Notes under the pieces: model-generated
The model's database searches: none
What the model was told of the DNA's origin: nothing
Seen by the model: only the letters and a program-made list of their open reading frames with translations
Assembly: GCA_038121105.1 (NCBI GenBank)
Contig: JAYONB010000011.1
Coordinates: forward strand, 46,038 to 110,037
DNA from: CALJDF01 sp038121105
Lineage (GTDB): Bacteria; Pseudomonadota; Alphaproteobacteria; SHVP01
Direction: 5' to 3'
DNA length: 64,000 nt
Position numbers and translations under genes: made by a program
Shown here: piece after piece, positions 53,177 to 62,175 of the stretch
Position numbering within the stretch: position 1 is the first letter of the stretch
How the letters are laid out: each line of letters opens with the position of its first letter

Positions 53177-54516
53177 CGGTTCCGCCCCCGAAGCTTGGAC
53201 TTCTTGATCAGTCCTTCATATTGGTGGGCCAACAGGTGGGATTGAATTTGCGCCACGGTGTCCATCGATACCGTGACCACGATGAGAAGCGATGTGCCGC
53301 CAAAGAAGAACGGAACCGAGAAGCGCGAGATCAATATCTCCGGCAAGATGGCAACCGCGACGAGATAGGTCGCACCGACGACGGTGAGCCGCGTAAGGAC
53401 GAAGTCGAGGTAGTCGGCAGTATTTTTGCCCGGGCGGATCCCCGGCACGAAGCCGCCGTATTTTTTCAGGTTGTCTGCGGTGTCCGACGGATTGAACACA
53501 ATCGCCGTATAGAAGAACGCAAAGAAGGCGATACCGGATGCGTACAGAATGAGATAGAGCGGCTGCCCGCGGCCCAACAACGCGGAAATCGTCAACAGCC
53601 ATTCCGGCCCGCCGCCTGCCGTGAAATTAGCCAGCGTGATCGGCAACAACAGCAGTGACGATGCGAAGATCACCGGAATGACACCCGAGGTGTTGAGTTT
53701 GAGGGGAATGTGGGAGCTTTCGCCTCCCATCATCTTGTTCCCCATTTGGCGCTTCGGGTACTGAACCACGATCCGCCGCTGAGCCCGCTCGATGAACACC
53801 ACGAAGGCGATGACGGCGAACATCATGACGATCAGGATTAGGATGAAACCGGCCGACAACGCGCCTGTGCGGCCAAGTTCCAAGGTCCCGACCAGCGCGG
53901 CCGGGAGGTTGGCCACGATGCCGGCAAAGATGATCAGCGAAATCCCGTTGCCCACGCCCCGCGCGGTTACTTGCTCGCCCAGCCACATCAAGAACACGGT
54001 GCCGCAGGTTAAGGTAATGACCGTGGTGATGCGAAAGAACGCCCCAGGATCGATGACCGCACCGCCCGCCGAACTCGTCATGCTCTCAAGACCGACCGAA
54101 ATGCCATAGGCCTGCAACGCCGCCAAAAGCACCGTGCCATAGCGTGTGTATTGGTTGATTTTCTTGCGGCCTTGTTCCCCCTCTTTCTTCATCGCCTCAA
54201 AACGCGGCGACACCGCCGTCATGAGTTGCATGATGATAGAGGCCGAGATGTAGGGCAGTATATTGAGCGCAAAAATCGTCATCCGACCGAGCGCCCCGCC
54301 GGCGAACATGTCGAACATGCCCAGAATACCTCCAGCATTTTGCTGAAAGATGTCCTGCATCACGACGGGATCGACACCCGGAATGGGGATGAACGTACCG
54401 AGGCGGTAAACGATAAGGGCGCCAAGCGTGAACCACAGCCGTTTTTTTAGTTCGGTGGCCTTGGAAAAGGCGCCCAAATTAATGTTGGCAGCTAGTTGTT
54501 CTGCGGCTGATGCCAT
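53173..54516 (-). CDS. secY: Protein translocase subunit SecY
   Basis: 447 residues with ten membrane helices. The SecY signatures are visible: LGTFIPIPGVDP in the first part, GVIPVIFASSLLLLP and the C-terminal loop with KKYGGFVPGIRPGKNTADYLD. SecY forms the Sec channel with SecE and SecG. It lies 51 bases after rplO in the spc operon. Confidence 0.97.
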   Translation of the reverse strand: MASAAEQLAANINLGAFSKATELKKRLWFTLGALIVYRLGTFIPIPGVDPVVMQDIFQQNAGGILGMFDMFAGGALGRMTIFALNILPYISASIIMQLMTAVSPRFEAMKKEGEQGRKKINQYTRYGTVLLAALQAYGISVGLESMTSSAGGAVIDPGAFFRITTVITLTCGTVFLMWLGEQVTARGVGNGISLIIFAGIVANLPAALVGTLELGRTGALSAGFILILIVMMFAVIAFVVFIERAQRRIVVQYPKRQMGNKMMGGESSHIPLKLNTSGVIPVIFASSLLLLPITLANFTAGGGPEWLLTISALLGRGQPLYLILYASGIAFFAFFYTAIVFNPSDTADNLKKYGGFVPGIRPGKNTADYLDFVLTRLTVVGATYLVAVAILPEILISRFSVPFFFGGTSLLIVVTVSMDTVAQIQSHLLAHQYEGLIKKSKLRGRNR

Positions 54517-54567
54517 CGCTCTTCTATCCCTCGGGTGCGAACGCGCCTGCGTCGTTCGTCACGCCCT

Positions 54568-55107
54568 TTAAGCGTCTGCGGCCGCGCTCTTGCCCTTACC
54601 TCTTGCTCGGCGCTTGTCGGCTTTTGCGGCAATGGCGGCTTCGTCCCGCACCACCGTTTGGGTCACTTTGCCGCCGGCTTTTTCAACCGCGGCAACCGCA
54701 GCAACCGATGCACCCGCGACCTCGATCGTCAGGCTGGCTTTCAGTTCGCCTTTGGCGAGCAACCGGACTCCATCTCGCGGCCGACGAATAACGCCTGCGG
54801 CGAGCAGCGCCGCGGCGTCGACCGGTTTGCCTGCGTCTAAACGACCCGCATCGATGGCTTGCTGGAGCCGACCGATATTGACGGCCTGAAAATCTTTACG
54901 GAACACGTTATTGAAACCGCGTTTCGGCAGCCGCCGGTAGATCGGCATCTGGCCGCCTTCGAAGCCCTTGATCGCGACGCCGGAACGCGACTTGGCACCC
55001 TTGTGACCTTTGCCCGAGGTCTTGCCGGTACCCGATCCAATGCCACGGCCCACTCGTTTTCGCGGTTTGCGCGAGCCTGCCTTATCGGCGATGTCGTTGA
55101 GCTGCAT
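54568..55107 (-). CDS. rplO: 50S ribosomal protein L15
   Basis: 179 residues. The N-terminal glycine-rich part (RKRVGRGIGSGTGKTSGKGHKGAKSRSG) is standard; the C-terminus is extended compared with the usual 145 or so, ending in a basic and Ala-rich tail (RARGKGKSAAADA). It binds 23S rRNA early in assembly. It is followed by secY. Confidence 0.96.
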   Translation of the reverse strand: MQLNDIADKAGSRKPRKRVGRGIGSGTGKTSGKGHKGAKSRSGVAIKGFEGGQMPIYRRLPKRGFNNVFRKDFQAVNIGRLQQAIDAGRLDAGKPVDAAALLAAGVIRRPRDGVRLLAKGELKASLTIEVAGASVAAVAAVEKAGGKVTQTVVRDEAAIAAKADKRRARGKGKSAAADA

Positions 55108-55115
55108 ATCCGTCC

Positions 55116-55310
55116 CTACTCCGCGGTCTCGACCCGCACCAAATGATGCACCTTGTCGATCATGCCGCGTACTGCCGGCGTATCTTCAAGTTCGCGCGTA
55201 CGGTTCATCTTGTTCAAGCCGAGCCCGACCAACGTCGCACGCTGGTCTTTAGGGCGACCGATCGAACTGCCAGTCTGGGTGACACGCACCGTTTGCTTTT
55301 TCCCTGCCAT
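55116..55310 (-). CDS. rpmD: 50S ribosomal protein L30
   Basis: 64 residues; the start MAGKKQTVRVTQTGSSIGRPKDQRATL and the block LVGLGLNKMNRTRELEDTP are typical. It lies 2 bases after rpsE and 8 before rplO in the spc operon. Confidence 0.96.
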   Translation of the reverse strand: MAGKKQTVRVTQTGSSIGRPKDQRATLVGLGLNKMNRTRELEDTPAVRGMIDKVHHLVRVETAE

Positions 55311-55312
55311 AC

Positions 55313-55861
55313 CTACGCCTGCGCTTCGGCAGCCTCTGTATCGCGCCGCCGACCGATAATGTCGCCGACTTTCTTGTTACGCTTGGCCGCGACGTGCCGC
55401 GGCGACATCAAATTTTCTAGCGCGTCGAACGTCGCTTTGATCATATTGTGCGGATTGGCGGTACCGATCGATTTTGTCACGATATCTTGAACGCCGAGCG
55501 TCTCGAAGATTGCGCGCATCGGACCACCGGCAATCACGCCCGTCCCCGGCGGTGCGGCGCGCAGCACGACACGGCCAGCACCAAATCGGCCGGTTGCATC
55601 ATGATGCAGCGTGCGGCCCTCACGAAGGGGTACACGGATCATGTTGCGCTTGGCGGATTCTGTGGCTTTGCGAATGGCCTCGGGCACCTCGCGGGCCTTA
55701 CCTTTACCCCAACCAACACGGCCCTTTTGATCGCCGACGATGACAAGTGCGGCAAAGCCAAACCGACGGCCGCCTTTGACCACTTTCGCCACCCGGTTGA
55801 TTCCGACGAGCTTGTCAACCAAGTCCGAATCTTGGCGATCTCCGAAATTCTGACGCGCCAT
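55313..55861 (-). CDS. rpsE: 30S ribosomal protein S5
   Basis: 182 residues. The double-stranded RNA-binding segment VVKGGRRFGFAALVIVGDQKGRVGWGKGKA and the C-half with GTGVIAGGPMRAIFETLGVQDIVTKS are present. S5 contributes to fidelity and contacts S4 and S8. It is 14 bases after rplR. Confidence 0.97.
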   Translation of the reverse strand: MARQNFGDRQDSDLVDKLVGINRVAKVVKGGRRFGFAALVIVGDQKGRVGWGKGKAREVPEAIRKATESAKRNMIRVPLREGRTLHHDATGRFGAGRVVLRAAPPGTGVIAGGPMRAIFETLGVQDIVTKSIGTANPHNMIKATFDALENLMSPRHVAAKRNKKVGDIIGRRRDTEAAEAQA

Positions 55862-55875
55862 AATTGACTATCCTC

Positions 55876-56223
55876 TTAGAACGACAAGCCGCCTTCACGT
55901 GCGGCATCGGCCAGCGCTTTAACGCGACCATGAAACATATAGTCGCCGCGATCGAACACGACCTCGACAACACCGGCGGCCTTGGCGCGCTCGGCAATCG
56001 CCTTGCCGACCGCCGCAGCGGCGTCTTTGTTACTGCCTTTGCCGCCGGCAATATCTTTCTCCAAGGTCGACGCGGCGGCCAGGGTCGCCCCCTTCGTGTC
56101 ATCGATAACCTGGGCGTAGATATTCTGGTGCGACCGGAACACAGACAACCGCGGACGCCCCGTAGATTTCCGGCGCAGTTTGGTGCGTACCCGTGTGCGC
56201 CGCTTGAGTGACTTCTGCGTCAT
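55876..56223 (-). CDS. rplR: 50S ribosomal protein L18
   Basis: 115 residues. It has the basic start MTQKSLKRRTRVRTKLRRK and the conserved RPRLSVFRSHQNIYAQVIDD and VVFDRGDYMFHGRVKALADAAREGGL. L18 binds 5S rRNA with L5. It lies 8 bases after rplF. Confidence 0.97.
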   Translation of the reverse strand: MTQKSLKRRTRVRTKLRRKSTGRPRLSVFRSHQNIYAQVIDDTKGATLAAASTLEKDIAGGKGSNKDAAAAVGKAIAERAKAAGVVEVVFDRGDYMFHGRVKALADAAREGGLSF

Positions 56224-56231
56224 ATCCCGAC

Positions 56232-56765
56232 CTACTTTTTCTTACCTTCTTTGCGGAAAATGTACTCACCGACGTACTTCACGCCTTTGCCCTTGAACGG
56301 CTCAGGCTTGCGGTAGGCGCGAATTTCCGCGGCGGTCTGCCCGACACGTTGTCGGTCAGCACCGGAGATCTTTATTTGCGTCGGCGAGGGACATTCGATC
56401 GTGATGCCTTCGGGGATCGGGTGACGCACCTCGTGACTGAATCCAAGGGCCAAGACGAGATCTTTGCCTTGGGTTTGGGCACGGTACCCAACGCCGACGA
56501 TTTCCAATTCCTTTGTGAAACCGGTCGAAACCCCGACAACAAGGTTATCGACGAGCGACCGCTGCATGCCCCACATGGTACGCGCGCGCTTTGTCTCGTT
56601 GCGCGGCGCCACCCGGATCGTATCGTCCTCTTGGGTCGCGACGACATCGTCGACCAGCGTCATGGCCAAAGTCCCCTTCGGACCCTTGGCGGAGATGTCC
56701 TGTCCGGAGAGGGTGACCTCTACGCCTTTAGGCACGACAACTGGGTTTTTACCGATACGAGACAT
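56232..56765 (-). CDS. rplF: 50S ribosomal protein L6
   Basis: 177 residues with both L6 repeats. The C-terminal signature (PEPFKGKGVKYVGEYIFRKEGKKK) is complete. L6 lies near the factor-binding site of the 50S subunit. It is 9 bases after rpsH. Confidence 0.97.
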   Translation of the reverse strand: MSRIGKNPVVVPKGVEVTLSGQDISAKGPKGTLAMTLVDDVVATQEDDTIRVAPRNETKRARTMWGMQRSLVDNLVVGVSTGFTKELEIVGVGYRAQTQGKDLVLALGFSHEVRHPIPEGITIECPSPTQIKISGADRQRVGQTAAEIRAYRKPEPFKGKGVKYVGEYIFRKEGKKK

Positions 56766-56774
56766 GACGAATCT

Positions 56775-57173
56775 CTAGATCACGTTGCACAGAACTTCAC
56801 CGCCGACGTTGGCCTCGCGTGCTTGCGAGTCCGACATCACGCCGCGCGGCGTCGAAAGAATGGCAATCCCCAACCCGTTACACACGGTTGGCAGGTCGCG
56901 AATAGACGAATAAACCCGCCGACCAGGTGTCGAAATGCGTTGGATCGTCTTAATAACGGGCTCCCCCTCATAGTATTTGAGGTGAATTTTCAGCTCGGGC
57001 TTGCCAACTTCAATCTCCAAACGCTCGAAGTCGCGGATGTAGCCCTCGGTCTTGAGGACTTCAAGCACGTTCGAACGGAGCCGCGAAGCAGGGCTCGAGA
57101 TTTCAGAAAGACGCGCACGCTGCCCGTTTCTAATGCGGGTGAGCATATCGCCCAAAGGATCGGTCATCGTCAT
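56775..57173 (-). CDS. rpsH: 30S ribosomal protein S8
   Basis: 132 residues from ATG 57173, the usual length. The start MTMTDPLGDMLTRIRNGQ and the end MSDSQAREANVGGEVLCNVI match the family; AGGA lies upstream of 57173, so I prefer it to 57167 and to longer frames. S8 binds 16S rRNA in the central domain and represses the spc operon in E. coli. It is 10 bases after rpsN. Confidence 0.97.
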   Translation of the reverse strand: MTMTDPLGDMLTRIRNGQRARLSEISSPASRLRSNVLEVLKTEGYIRDFERLEIEVGKPELKIHLKYYEGEPVIKTIQRISTPGRRVYSSIRDLPTVCNGLGIAILSTPRGVMSDSQAREANVGGEVLCNVI

Positions 57174-57183
57174 CGGCGTCTTC

Positions 57184-57489
57184 CTACCAGCTCGACTTAA
57201 CCATTCCGGGAATCTGGCCAACCGAGGCCAGATCACGCAGCGCAATTCGCGATAGGCGCAGCTTCCGGTAGACACCGCGAGGACGGCCGCTGATCTCGCA
57301 ACGGTTGCGTACCCGCGTCTTCGAAGAATTCCGCGGCATTTCGGCAAGCTTCAGGCGCGCCGCGAACCGTTCTTCCTGCGGAAGAGATTCGTCTTTGGCA
57401 GTCGCCTTAAGGCGCGCGCGCTTAGCCGCATACCGCGCCGCCAATTGACGACGACGATTGTTCTTCTCGATGGCGCTTTTCTTTGCCAT
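57184..57489 (-). CDS. rpsN: 30S ribosomal protein S14 (long, zinc-free form)
   Basis: 101 residues, the long form without CxxC pairs: only one cysteine is seen (RNRCEISGRPRGVYRK). It has the start MAKKSAIEKNNRRRQLAARYAAKR. It sits in the 30S head near S3 and S10. It follows rplE by 23 bases. Confidence 0.97.
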   Translation of the reverse strand: MAKKSAIEKNNRRRQLAARYAAKRARLKATAKDESLPQEERFAARLKLAEMPRNSSKTRVRNRCEISGRPRGVYRKLRLSRIALRDLASVGQIPGMVKSSW

Positions 57490-57512
57490 TTGACCCCTAT
57501 TCCAATCTTCGC

Positions 57513-58055
57513 TTAGGCGGCGAACGGCATGCCGAAACCGCGCAACAATTCGCGCGCCTCGTCATCGCTGTCAGCCGACGTAACAATGATCACATCCAAG
57601 CCGCGAATAGTTTCGGCCTTGTCGTAATCGATTTCAGGGAAAACGATGTGCTCTTTGATGCCCATGGCGTAGTTGCCCCGACCATCGAAACTGCGCCCGG
57701 ACACGCCGCGAAAATCCCGCACGCGCGGCAGAGCGATGGTGATCAGACGATCGAGAAATTCGTACATACGATCCCGACGCAACGTCACCTTGCAGCCGAT
57801 CCCCATGTTCTCGCGTAGCTTGAAGTTCGCGATGGATTTCTTTGACTTTGTAATGACGGCCTTTTGACCCGCGATAAGGGTTAAGTCTTCCGCCGCCGCG
57901 TTGACCTTTTTTCCATCCGCAACAGCATCACCCACACCCATATTGAGAACGATCTTTTCGATCCGCGGCACCGCCATCGTGTTGGCATAGCCGAACCGTT
58001 CCACCAAAGCGGGTTTGATGTCTTTGTCGTAAACTTGCTTTAACCGAGTCGCCAT
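57513..58055 (-). CDS. rplE: 50S ribosomal protein L5
   Basis: 180 residues. Typical segments are NTMAVPRIEKIVLNMGVGDAV, KVTLRRDRMYEFLDRL and the final ADSDDEARELLRGFGMPFAA. It binds 5S rRNA and tRNA at the P site region. It is 6 bases after rplX. Confidence 0.97.
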   Translation of the reverse strand: MATRLKQVYDKDIKPALVERFGYANTMAVPRIEKIVLNMGVGDAVADGKKVNAAAEDLTLIAGQKAVITKSKKSIANFKLRENMGIGCKVTLRRDRMYEFLDRLITIALPRVRDFRGVSGRSFDGRGNYAMGIKEHIVFPEIDYDKAETIRGLDVIIVTSADSDDEARELLRGFGMPFAA

Positions 58056-58061
58056 GACTGC

Positions 58062-58379
58062 CTACCTGTCAATCACTTCGCCGGATCGTTTGGCGTAGCG
58101 AACCTTGCGACCGTCCTCGAGGGTCTTGAAACCCACGCGAGTCGGCTGCCCGTCCTTCGGGTCCTCGATCGCCAAATTCGACAAATCAATCGACGCTTCC
58201 ATTTCCTTGATTCCACCAGGGTCGCCGGCACCCGGTGCCTGGTGACGCTTCATCATGTTGACGCCCTGGACGAAGGCTCGATCGCGGCCGGTGTCGACCC
58301 GCACCACGCTGCCTTTCTTGCCCTTTTCGCGACCGTTCAAGACGATGACGTTGTCGCCCTTTTTGATTTTTGCGGCCAT
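58062..58379 (-). CDS. rplX: 50S ribosomal protein L24
   Basis: 105 residues with the KOW motif at the N-terminus (KKGDNVIVLNGREKGKKGSVVRVD) and conserved VQGVNMMKRHQ. It initiates 50S assembly. Its ATG shares one base with the rplN stop (TAATG). Confidence 0.97.
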   Translation of the reverse strand: MAAKIKKGDNVIVLNGREKGKKGSVVRVDTGRDRAFVQGVNMMKRHQAPGAGDPGGIKEMEASIDLSNLAIEDPKDGQPTRVGFKTLEDGRKVRYAKRSGEVIDR

Positions 58380-58747
58380 TACAACACCTCCGGCGCGAGC
58401 GAGATGATCTTCATGTACTGGCGATCCCGAAGTTCGCGTGTCACCGGCCCGAAGATCCGCGTGCCGATGGGTTCGTTCTCTTTGGAGATCAGCACAGCAG
58501 CATTCTTGTCGAACCGAATGGCGCTACCGTCTTGGCGGCGGATTTCCTTTGCGGTGCGGACGATTACGGCGCGATGGATCTCGCCCTTCTTCACGCGGCC
58601 ACGCGGAATGGCTTCTTTAACCGATACCACGATGGTATCGCCAACCGACGCCGTCTTGCGCTTGCTGCCGCCCAGCACCTTGATGCATTGGACACGACGA
58701 GCGCCGGAGTTGTCGGCAATTTCGAGATTTGTTTCGACTTGAATCAT
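58379..58747 (-). CDS. rplN: 50S ribosomal protein L14
   Basis: 122 residues from ATG 58747, the family length. The start MIQVETNLEIADNSGARRVQC and the GRVKKGEIHRAVIVRTAKE block are present. Longer frames upstream to 58834 overlap rpsQ. It contacts 16S rRNA at an intersubunit bridge. It is 26 bases after rpsQ. Confidence 0.97.
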   Translation of the reverse strand: MIQVETNLEIADNSGARRVQCIKVLGGSKRKTASVGDTIVVSVKEAIPRGRVKKGEIHRAVIVRTAKEIRRQDGSAIRFDKNAAVLISKENEPIGTRIFGPVTRELRDRQYMKIISLAPEVL

Positions 58748-58773
58748 TGTCTGAACCTGTACCGGACGCGCGG

Positions 58774-59016
58774 CTAGCCGCGCGCGACCTGCTCCACCAC
58801 TTCCCAAGTCTTCATTTTGGAAATCGGGGCGCATTCTTGTATGCGCACAAAATCTCCGACCTGATACTGATTGCCGGCGTCGTGGGCGTGATACTTCTTC
58901 GACCGCCGAATGAACTTCTTGTAGAGCGGATGCTGAACGCGACGCTCAACCCGGACGACAACCGTCTTGTCGCCTGATTTGCTCACGACCGTTCCGGTCA
59001 GGTTTCTTCTTGGCAT
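58774..59016 (-). CDS. rpsQ: 30S ribosomal protein S17
   Basis: 80 residues. Typical OB-fold protein with TGTVVSKSGDKTVVVRVERRVQHPLYKKFIRRSKKYHAHD. It binds the 5' domain of 16S rRNA. It lies 15 bases after rpmC. Confidence 0.97.
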   Translation of the reverse strand: MPRRNLTGTVVSKSGDKTVVVRVERRVQHPLYKKFIRRSKKYHAHDAGNQYQVGDFVRIQECAPISKMKTWEVVEQVARG

Positions 59017-59031
59017 CGTTTTCTTTCCGCT

Positions 59032-59226
59032 CTACGTCGCTGGCTGCTGGTTCTTGAGGACCGTCTTGATCCGCGCAATATCTCTGCGGACCTGACGAAT
59101 CCGCGCAGTGTTCTCGAGCTGCCCGCTGGCGCGCTGAAACCGAAGGTTAAAGGCCTCCTTACGGAGACCTAGAAGCTCGTCCTTGAGCTCGTCGGCGCTT
59201 TTGCCCAGGAGTTCTTCGGCTTTCAT
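59032..59226 (-). CDS. rpmC: 50S ribosomal protein L29
   Basis: 64 residues, helical (MKAEELLGKSADELKDELLGLRKEAFNLRFQRASGQLEN then IRQVRRDIARIKTVL). It is part of the tunnel exit where trigger factor and SRP bind. It abuts rplP with no gap. Confidence 0.97.
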   Translation of the reverse strand: MKAEELLGKSADELKDELLGLRKEAFNLRFQRASGQLENTARIRQVRRDIARIKTVLKNQQPAT

Positions 59227-59649
59227 CTATTGCCCTCCCTCACCCAGGCGCGCCACGACTTTGGTACGCACGGACAACTTAGCGGCACCCAGGGCGAAAG
59301 CGCTCTGCGCGACCGCTTCGGGTACGCCGTCGACCTCGAACATGATTCGACCCGGCTTTACCCGGCACATCCAGTACTCAGGCGACCCTTTGCCCTTGCC
59401 CATCCGCACCTCGGTTGGCTTCGAAGAGACCGGGACATCTGGGAAAATTCTGATCCAAACGCGACCGGCGCGTTTCATCTCGCGGGTAATCGCACGTCGT
59501 GCCGCTTCGATCTCACGCGCATTGACCCGGCCCGGGCCGATCGCCTTGAGACCATAAGCGCCAAATGCCAGCGTCGTCCCGCCCTTGGCATTGCCATGGA
59601 TGCGGCCCTTGTGAGCCTTGCGGTATTTCGTACGTTTTGGACTAAGCAT
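59227..59649 (-). CDS. rplP: 50S ribosomal protein L16
   Basis: 140 residues. Start MLSPKRTKYRKAHKGRIHG; conserved GRVWIRIFPDVPVSSKPTEVRMGKGKGSPEYW is present. L16 organises the A-site region of the peptidyl transferase centre. It is 8 bases after rpsC. Confidence 0.97.
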   Translation of the reverse strand: MLSPKRTKYRKAHKGRIHGNAKGGTTLAFGAYGLKAIGPGRVNAREIEAARRAITREMKRAGRVWIRIFPDVPVSSKPTEVRMGKGKGSPEYWMCRVKPGRIMFEVDGVPEAVAQSAFALGAAKLSVRTKVVARLGEGGQ

Positions 59650-59657
59650 GACCTACC

Positions 59658-60359
59658 TCAAGAACGCGCCGGCGCACCGCCGCCTTGCTGTTGTTGTTCT
59701 GACAGGCGCTTGTCCTTGGCCATCGGATCATGGGTCATGATCTCGCCGGTAAAGACCCAGACCTTCACGCCGCAGGTTCCATAGGCCGTCTTGGCGGTCG
59801 ATTCGCCGTAATCGATATCGGCGCGCAGGGTGTGAAGCGGCACGCGACCCTCGCGATACCATTCCGTCCGCGCGATCTCGGCACCACCGAGGCGCCCCCC
59901 GCAGTTGATCCGAATGCCTTGTGCGCCCAGCCGCATCGCGGACTGCACCGCGCGCTTCATGGCGCGCCGGAAAGCGACACGACGCTCCAGCTGTTGCGAG
60001 ATATTGTCAGCAACGAGTTTGGCATCGATTTCAGGCTTACGAATCTCGACGATATTGAGGTGCAGTTCGGAGTTCGTGATCTTGGCGATGTCGGTGCGCA
60101 GACGTTCGATGTCCGCACCCTTTTTGCCAATGACGACGCCGGGGCGTGCCGTATGAATCGTGATACGCGCCTTCTTGGCCGGCCGCTCGATAATGACCTT
60201 GCTGACGCCCGCCTGGGAAAGTCGATCGGTAATGTATTTGCGAATCCGGAGATCTTCGTGGAGCAAACTCCCGTACTCGGCGTCGTTCGCAAACCACCGC
60301 GAGTCCCAGGTCCGATTGATCCCGAGGCGTAGCCCGATTGGATTGACCTTCTGGCCCAT
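59658..60359 (-). CDS. rpsC: 30S ribosomal protein S3
   Basis: 233 residues. It has MGQKVNPIGLRLGINRTWDSRWF, the KH domain with GKKGADIERLR and the C-terminal GVKVWVFTGEIM. The tail is short and Gln-rich (SEQQQQGGGAP). S3 forms the mRNA entry channel. Its ATG shares a base with the rplV TGA. Confidence 0.97.
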   Translation of the reverse strand: MGQKVNPIGLRLGINRTWDSRWFANDAEYGSLLHEDLRIRKYITDRLSQAGVSKVIIERPAKKARITIHTARPGVVIGKKGADIERLRTDIAKITNSELHLNIVEIRKPEIDAKLVADNISQQLERRVAFRRAMKRAVQSAMRLGAQGIRINCGGRLGGAEIARTEWYREGRVPLHTLRADIDYGESTAKTAYGTCGVKVWVFTGEIMTHDPMAKDKRLSEQQQQGGGAPARS

Positions 60360-60736
60360 CAGTCCCCCTCGCGCTCGCGCACGACAATTGTAATGTTGCT
60401 ATACGGCTTCTCGATGCGGCCAACACGACCACGTGCTCGTGCCCGCCACCGCCGCATGACGAACGCTTTGCCTACCGTAGCCTCCGAAACCACCAATCGA
60501 TCGACATCGAGTTGATGGTTGTTTTCGGCGTTGGCAATTGCCGACTGCAGCAGTTTCTTCACATCGTTCGAAACCCGGCGCGGCGAGAACGTCAAGGTCG
60601 ACAACGCCGACTCCGCGCTCTTGCCTCGAATGGACGACGCCACGAGGTTCAGCTTTTGCGGGCTGATCCGAACTGAAGTCAACGTTGCGCTCGCTTCGTT
60701 GTCGCCCAAACGGCGGGGTGCAGATGATTTACCCAT
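60359..60736 (-). CDS. rplV: 50S ribosomal protein L22
   Basis: 125 residues. Start region ATLTSVRISPQKLNLVASSIRGKS, then the beta-hairpin AFVMRRWRARARGRVGRIEKPYSNITIVV that lines the peptide exit tunnel. It is 8 bases after rpsS. Confidence 0.97.
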   Translation of the reverse strand: MGKSSAPRRLGDNEASATLTSVRISPQKLNLVASSIRGKSAESALSTLTFSPRRVSNDVKKLLQSAIANAENNHQLDVDRLVVSEATVGKAFVMRRWRARARGRVGRIEKPYSNITIVVREREGD

Positions 60737-60744
60737 CGATCGAC

Positions 60745-61023
60745 TTAGCCTCTCGACGCTTTCTTATCGGCGCTATGGCCCGAAAAAGTGCGGGTCGGCG
60801 AGAATTCACCGAACTTGTGCCCCACCATGCTTTCCGTCACCAAAACAGGAATGAACTTCCGACCGTTGTAGACACCAAAGGTCAGCCCGACGAACTGCGG
60901 CAGAATGGTCGACCGGCGCGACCAAATCTTGATCACCTCCTTACGACCAGACGAACGAGCCGTCTCGGCCTTTTTCAACAGGTATCCGTCAACAAACGGA
61001 CCCTTCCAAACGGAGCGAGCCAC
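60745..61023 (-). CDS. rpsS: 30S ribosomal protein S19
   Basis: 92 residues (MARSVWKGPFVDGYLLKKAE; FVGLTFGVYNGRKFIPVLVTESMVGHKFGEFSPTR). It sits in the 30S head with S13. It is 8 bases after rplB. Confidence 0.97.
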   Translation of the reverse strand: MARSVWKGPFVDGYLLKKAETARSSGRKEVIKIWSRRSTILPQFVGLTFGVYNGRKFIPVLVTESMVGHKFGEFSPTRTFSGHSADKKASRG

Positions 61024-61031
61024 GCTGCCTC

Positions 61032-61862
61032 CTACTTCTTCTTACGGCGCCGTCGCAAAATGAAGCGATCGGTTGCCTTGTTGTTTCGCGTCTTGGCGCC
61101 CTTGGTCGGTTTGCCCCACGGCGTAACGGGATGCCGACCACCTGATGTCCTGCCCTCACCACCGCCATGCGGATGGTCGATCGGGTTCATCGCCACGCCG
61201 CGCACCGAAGGCCGCTTGCCCTTCCAGCGCTTGCGACCAGCATGGCCGAGCTTGATGTTCTGTTGATCGGGATTTGAAACAGCGCCCACCGTGGCCATGC
61301 ACTCGCCACGTACCATGCGCTGCTCGCCCGAGGACAACCTGATCAATGCGTAGCCTGCGTCTTTGCCGACCAGTTGCACGTAGGTGCCGGCCGATCGCGC
61401 AATCTGCCCACCCTTACCGGGCTTAAGCTCGACATTGTGGATAATCGTCCCGACGGGAATGCTTTTCAGCGGCAACGCGTTGCCAGGCTTGATGTCGGCA
61501 TCTTCGCCGGCGCGAACCTTGTCGCCCACGCGCAACCGTTGGGGCGCCAAAATGTAAGCCTGCTCGCCATCGTCATAAGCAACAAGAGCGATAAACGCAG
61601 TGCGGTTCGGGTCGTATTCCAGGCGCTCCACGGTAGCGTTGACGCCGGTTTTTCCACGCTTGAAATCGATCTTGCGGTAGCGCTGCTTATGACCGCCACC
61701 AATCCGACGCGCGGTAATTCGACCGGTGTTGTTGCGGCCGCCTTTCTTGGTCTTGCCCTCGGTCAGCTTTTTGACCGGACGGCCCTTCCAGAGATCCGAG
61801 CGGTTAACCAGCACCAAGCCGCGACGCGACGGTGTGGTCGGATTAAATGTCTTGAGCGCCAT
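61032..61862 (-). CDS. rplB: 50S ribosomal protein L2
   Basis: 276 residues. The C-terminal signature VRGVAMNPIDHPHGGGEGRTSGGRHPVTPWGKPTKG includes the conserved histidine needed for peptidyl transferase activity. L2 is required for subunit joining. It is 4 bases after rplW. Confidence 0.97.
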   Translation of the reverse strand: MALKTFNPTTPSRRGLVLVNRSDLWKGRPVKKLTEGKTKKGGRNNTGRITARRIGGGHKQRYRKIDFKRGKTGVNATVERLEYDPNRTAFIALVAYDDGEQAYILAPQRLRVGDKVRAGEDADIKPGNALPLKSIPVGTIIHNVELKPGKGGQIARSAGTYVQLVGKDAGYALIRLSSGEQRMVRGECMATVGAVSNPDQQNIKLGHAGRKRWKGKRPSVRGVAMNPIDHPHGGGEGRTSGGRHPVTPWGKPTKGAKTRNNKATDRFILRRRRKKK

Positions 61863-61866
61863 CGCC

Positions 61867-62175
61867 TTAGACCCCCGTCGTCACGTCGATCGATTGGCCC
61901 TCTTCGAGGGTCACGATCGCTTTTTTCGTTTCAGGACGCCGCCCGATGGTGCCGCGGAACCGCTTGATCTTGCCGTTCGTTCGCAAGGTATTCACGGCCT
62001 TCACCTTGACCTTGAACAACCCTTCGATCGCCGTCTTGATTTCCGGCTTACTGGCATCGAGCGCTACGCGAAACACAACTTGATTGTGCTCCGATGCCAT
62101 CGTGGCCTTCTCGGTAATGACCGGGCCACGAACAATTTCGTACATCCGCTCGCGGCTGACCTCACAACCCCTCAT
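61867..62175 (-). CDS. rplW: 50S ribosomal protein L23
   Basis: 102 residues from ATG 62175, which overlaps the rplD stop as ATGA. MYEIVRGPVITEKATMASE and the block KVKVKAVNTLRTNGKIKRFRG are typical. An in-frame ATG at 62145 would shorten it by 10 residues; the longer form fits the family length better. L23 sits at the tunnel exit. Confidence 0.95.
   Translation of the reverse strand: MRGCEVSRERMYEIVRGPVITEKATMASEHNQVVFRVALDASKPEIKTAIEGLFKVKVKAVNTLRTNGKIKRFRGTIGRRPETKKAIVTLEEGQSIDVTTGV

Noticed and set aside
56208..57200. Open frame antisense to rplF, rpsH and neighbours
   Set aside because: It covers several ribosomal genes, which are certain; no protein family resemblance is seen.
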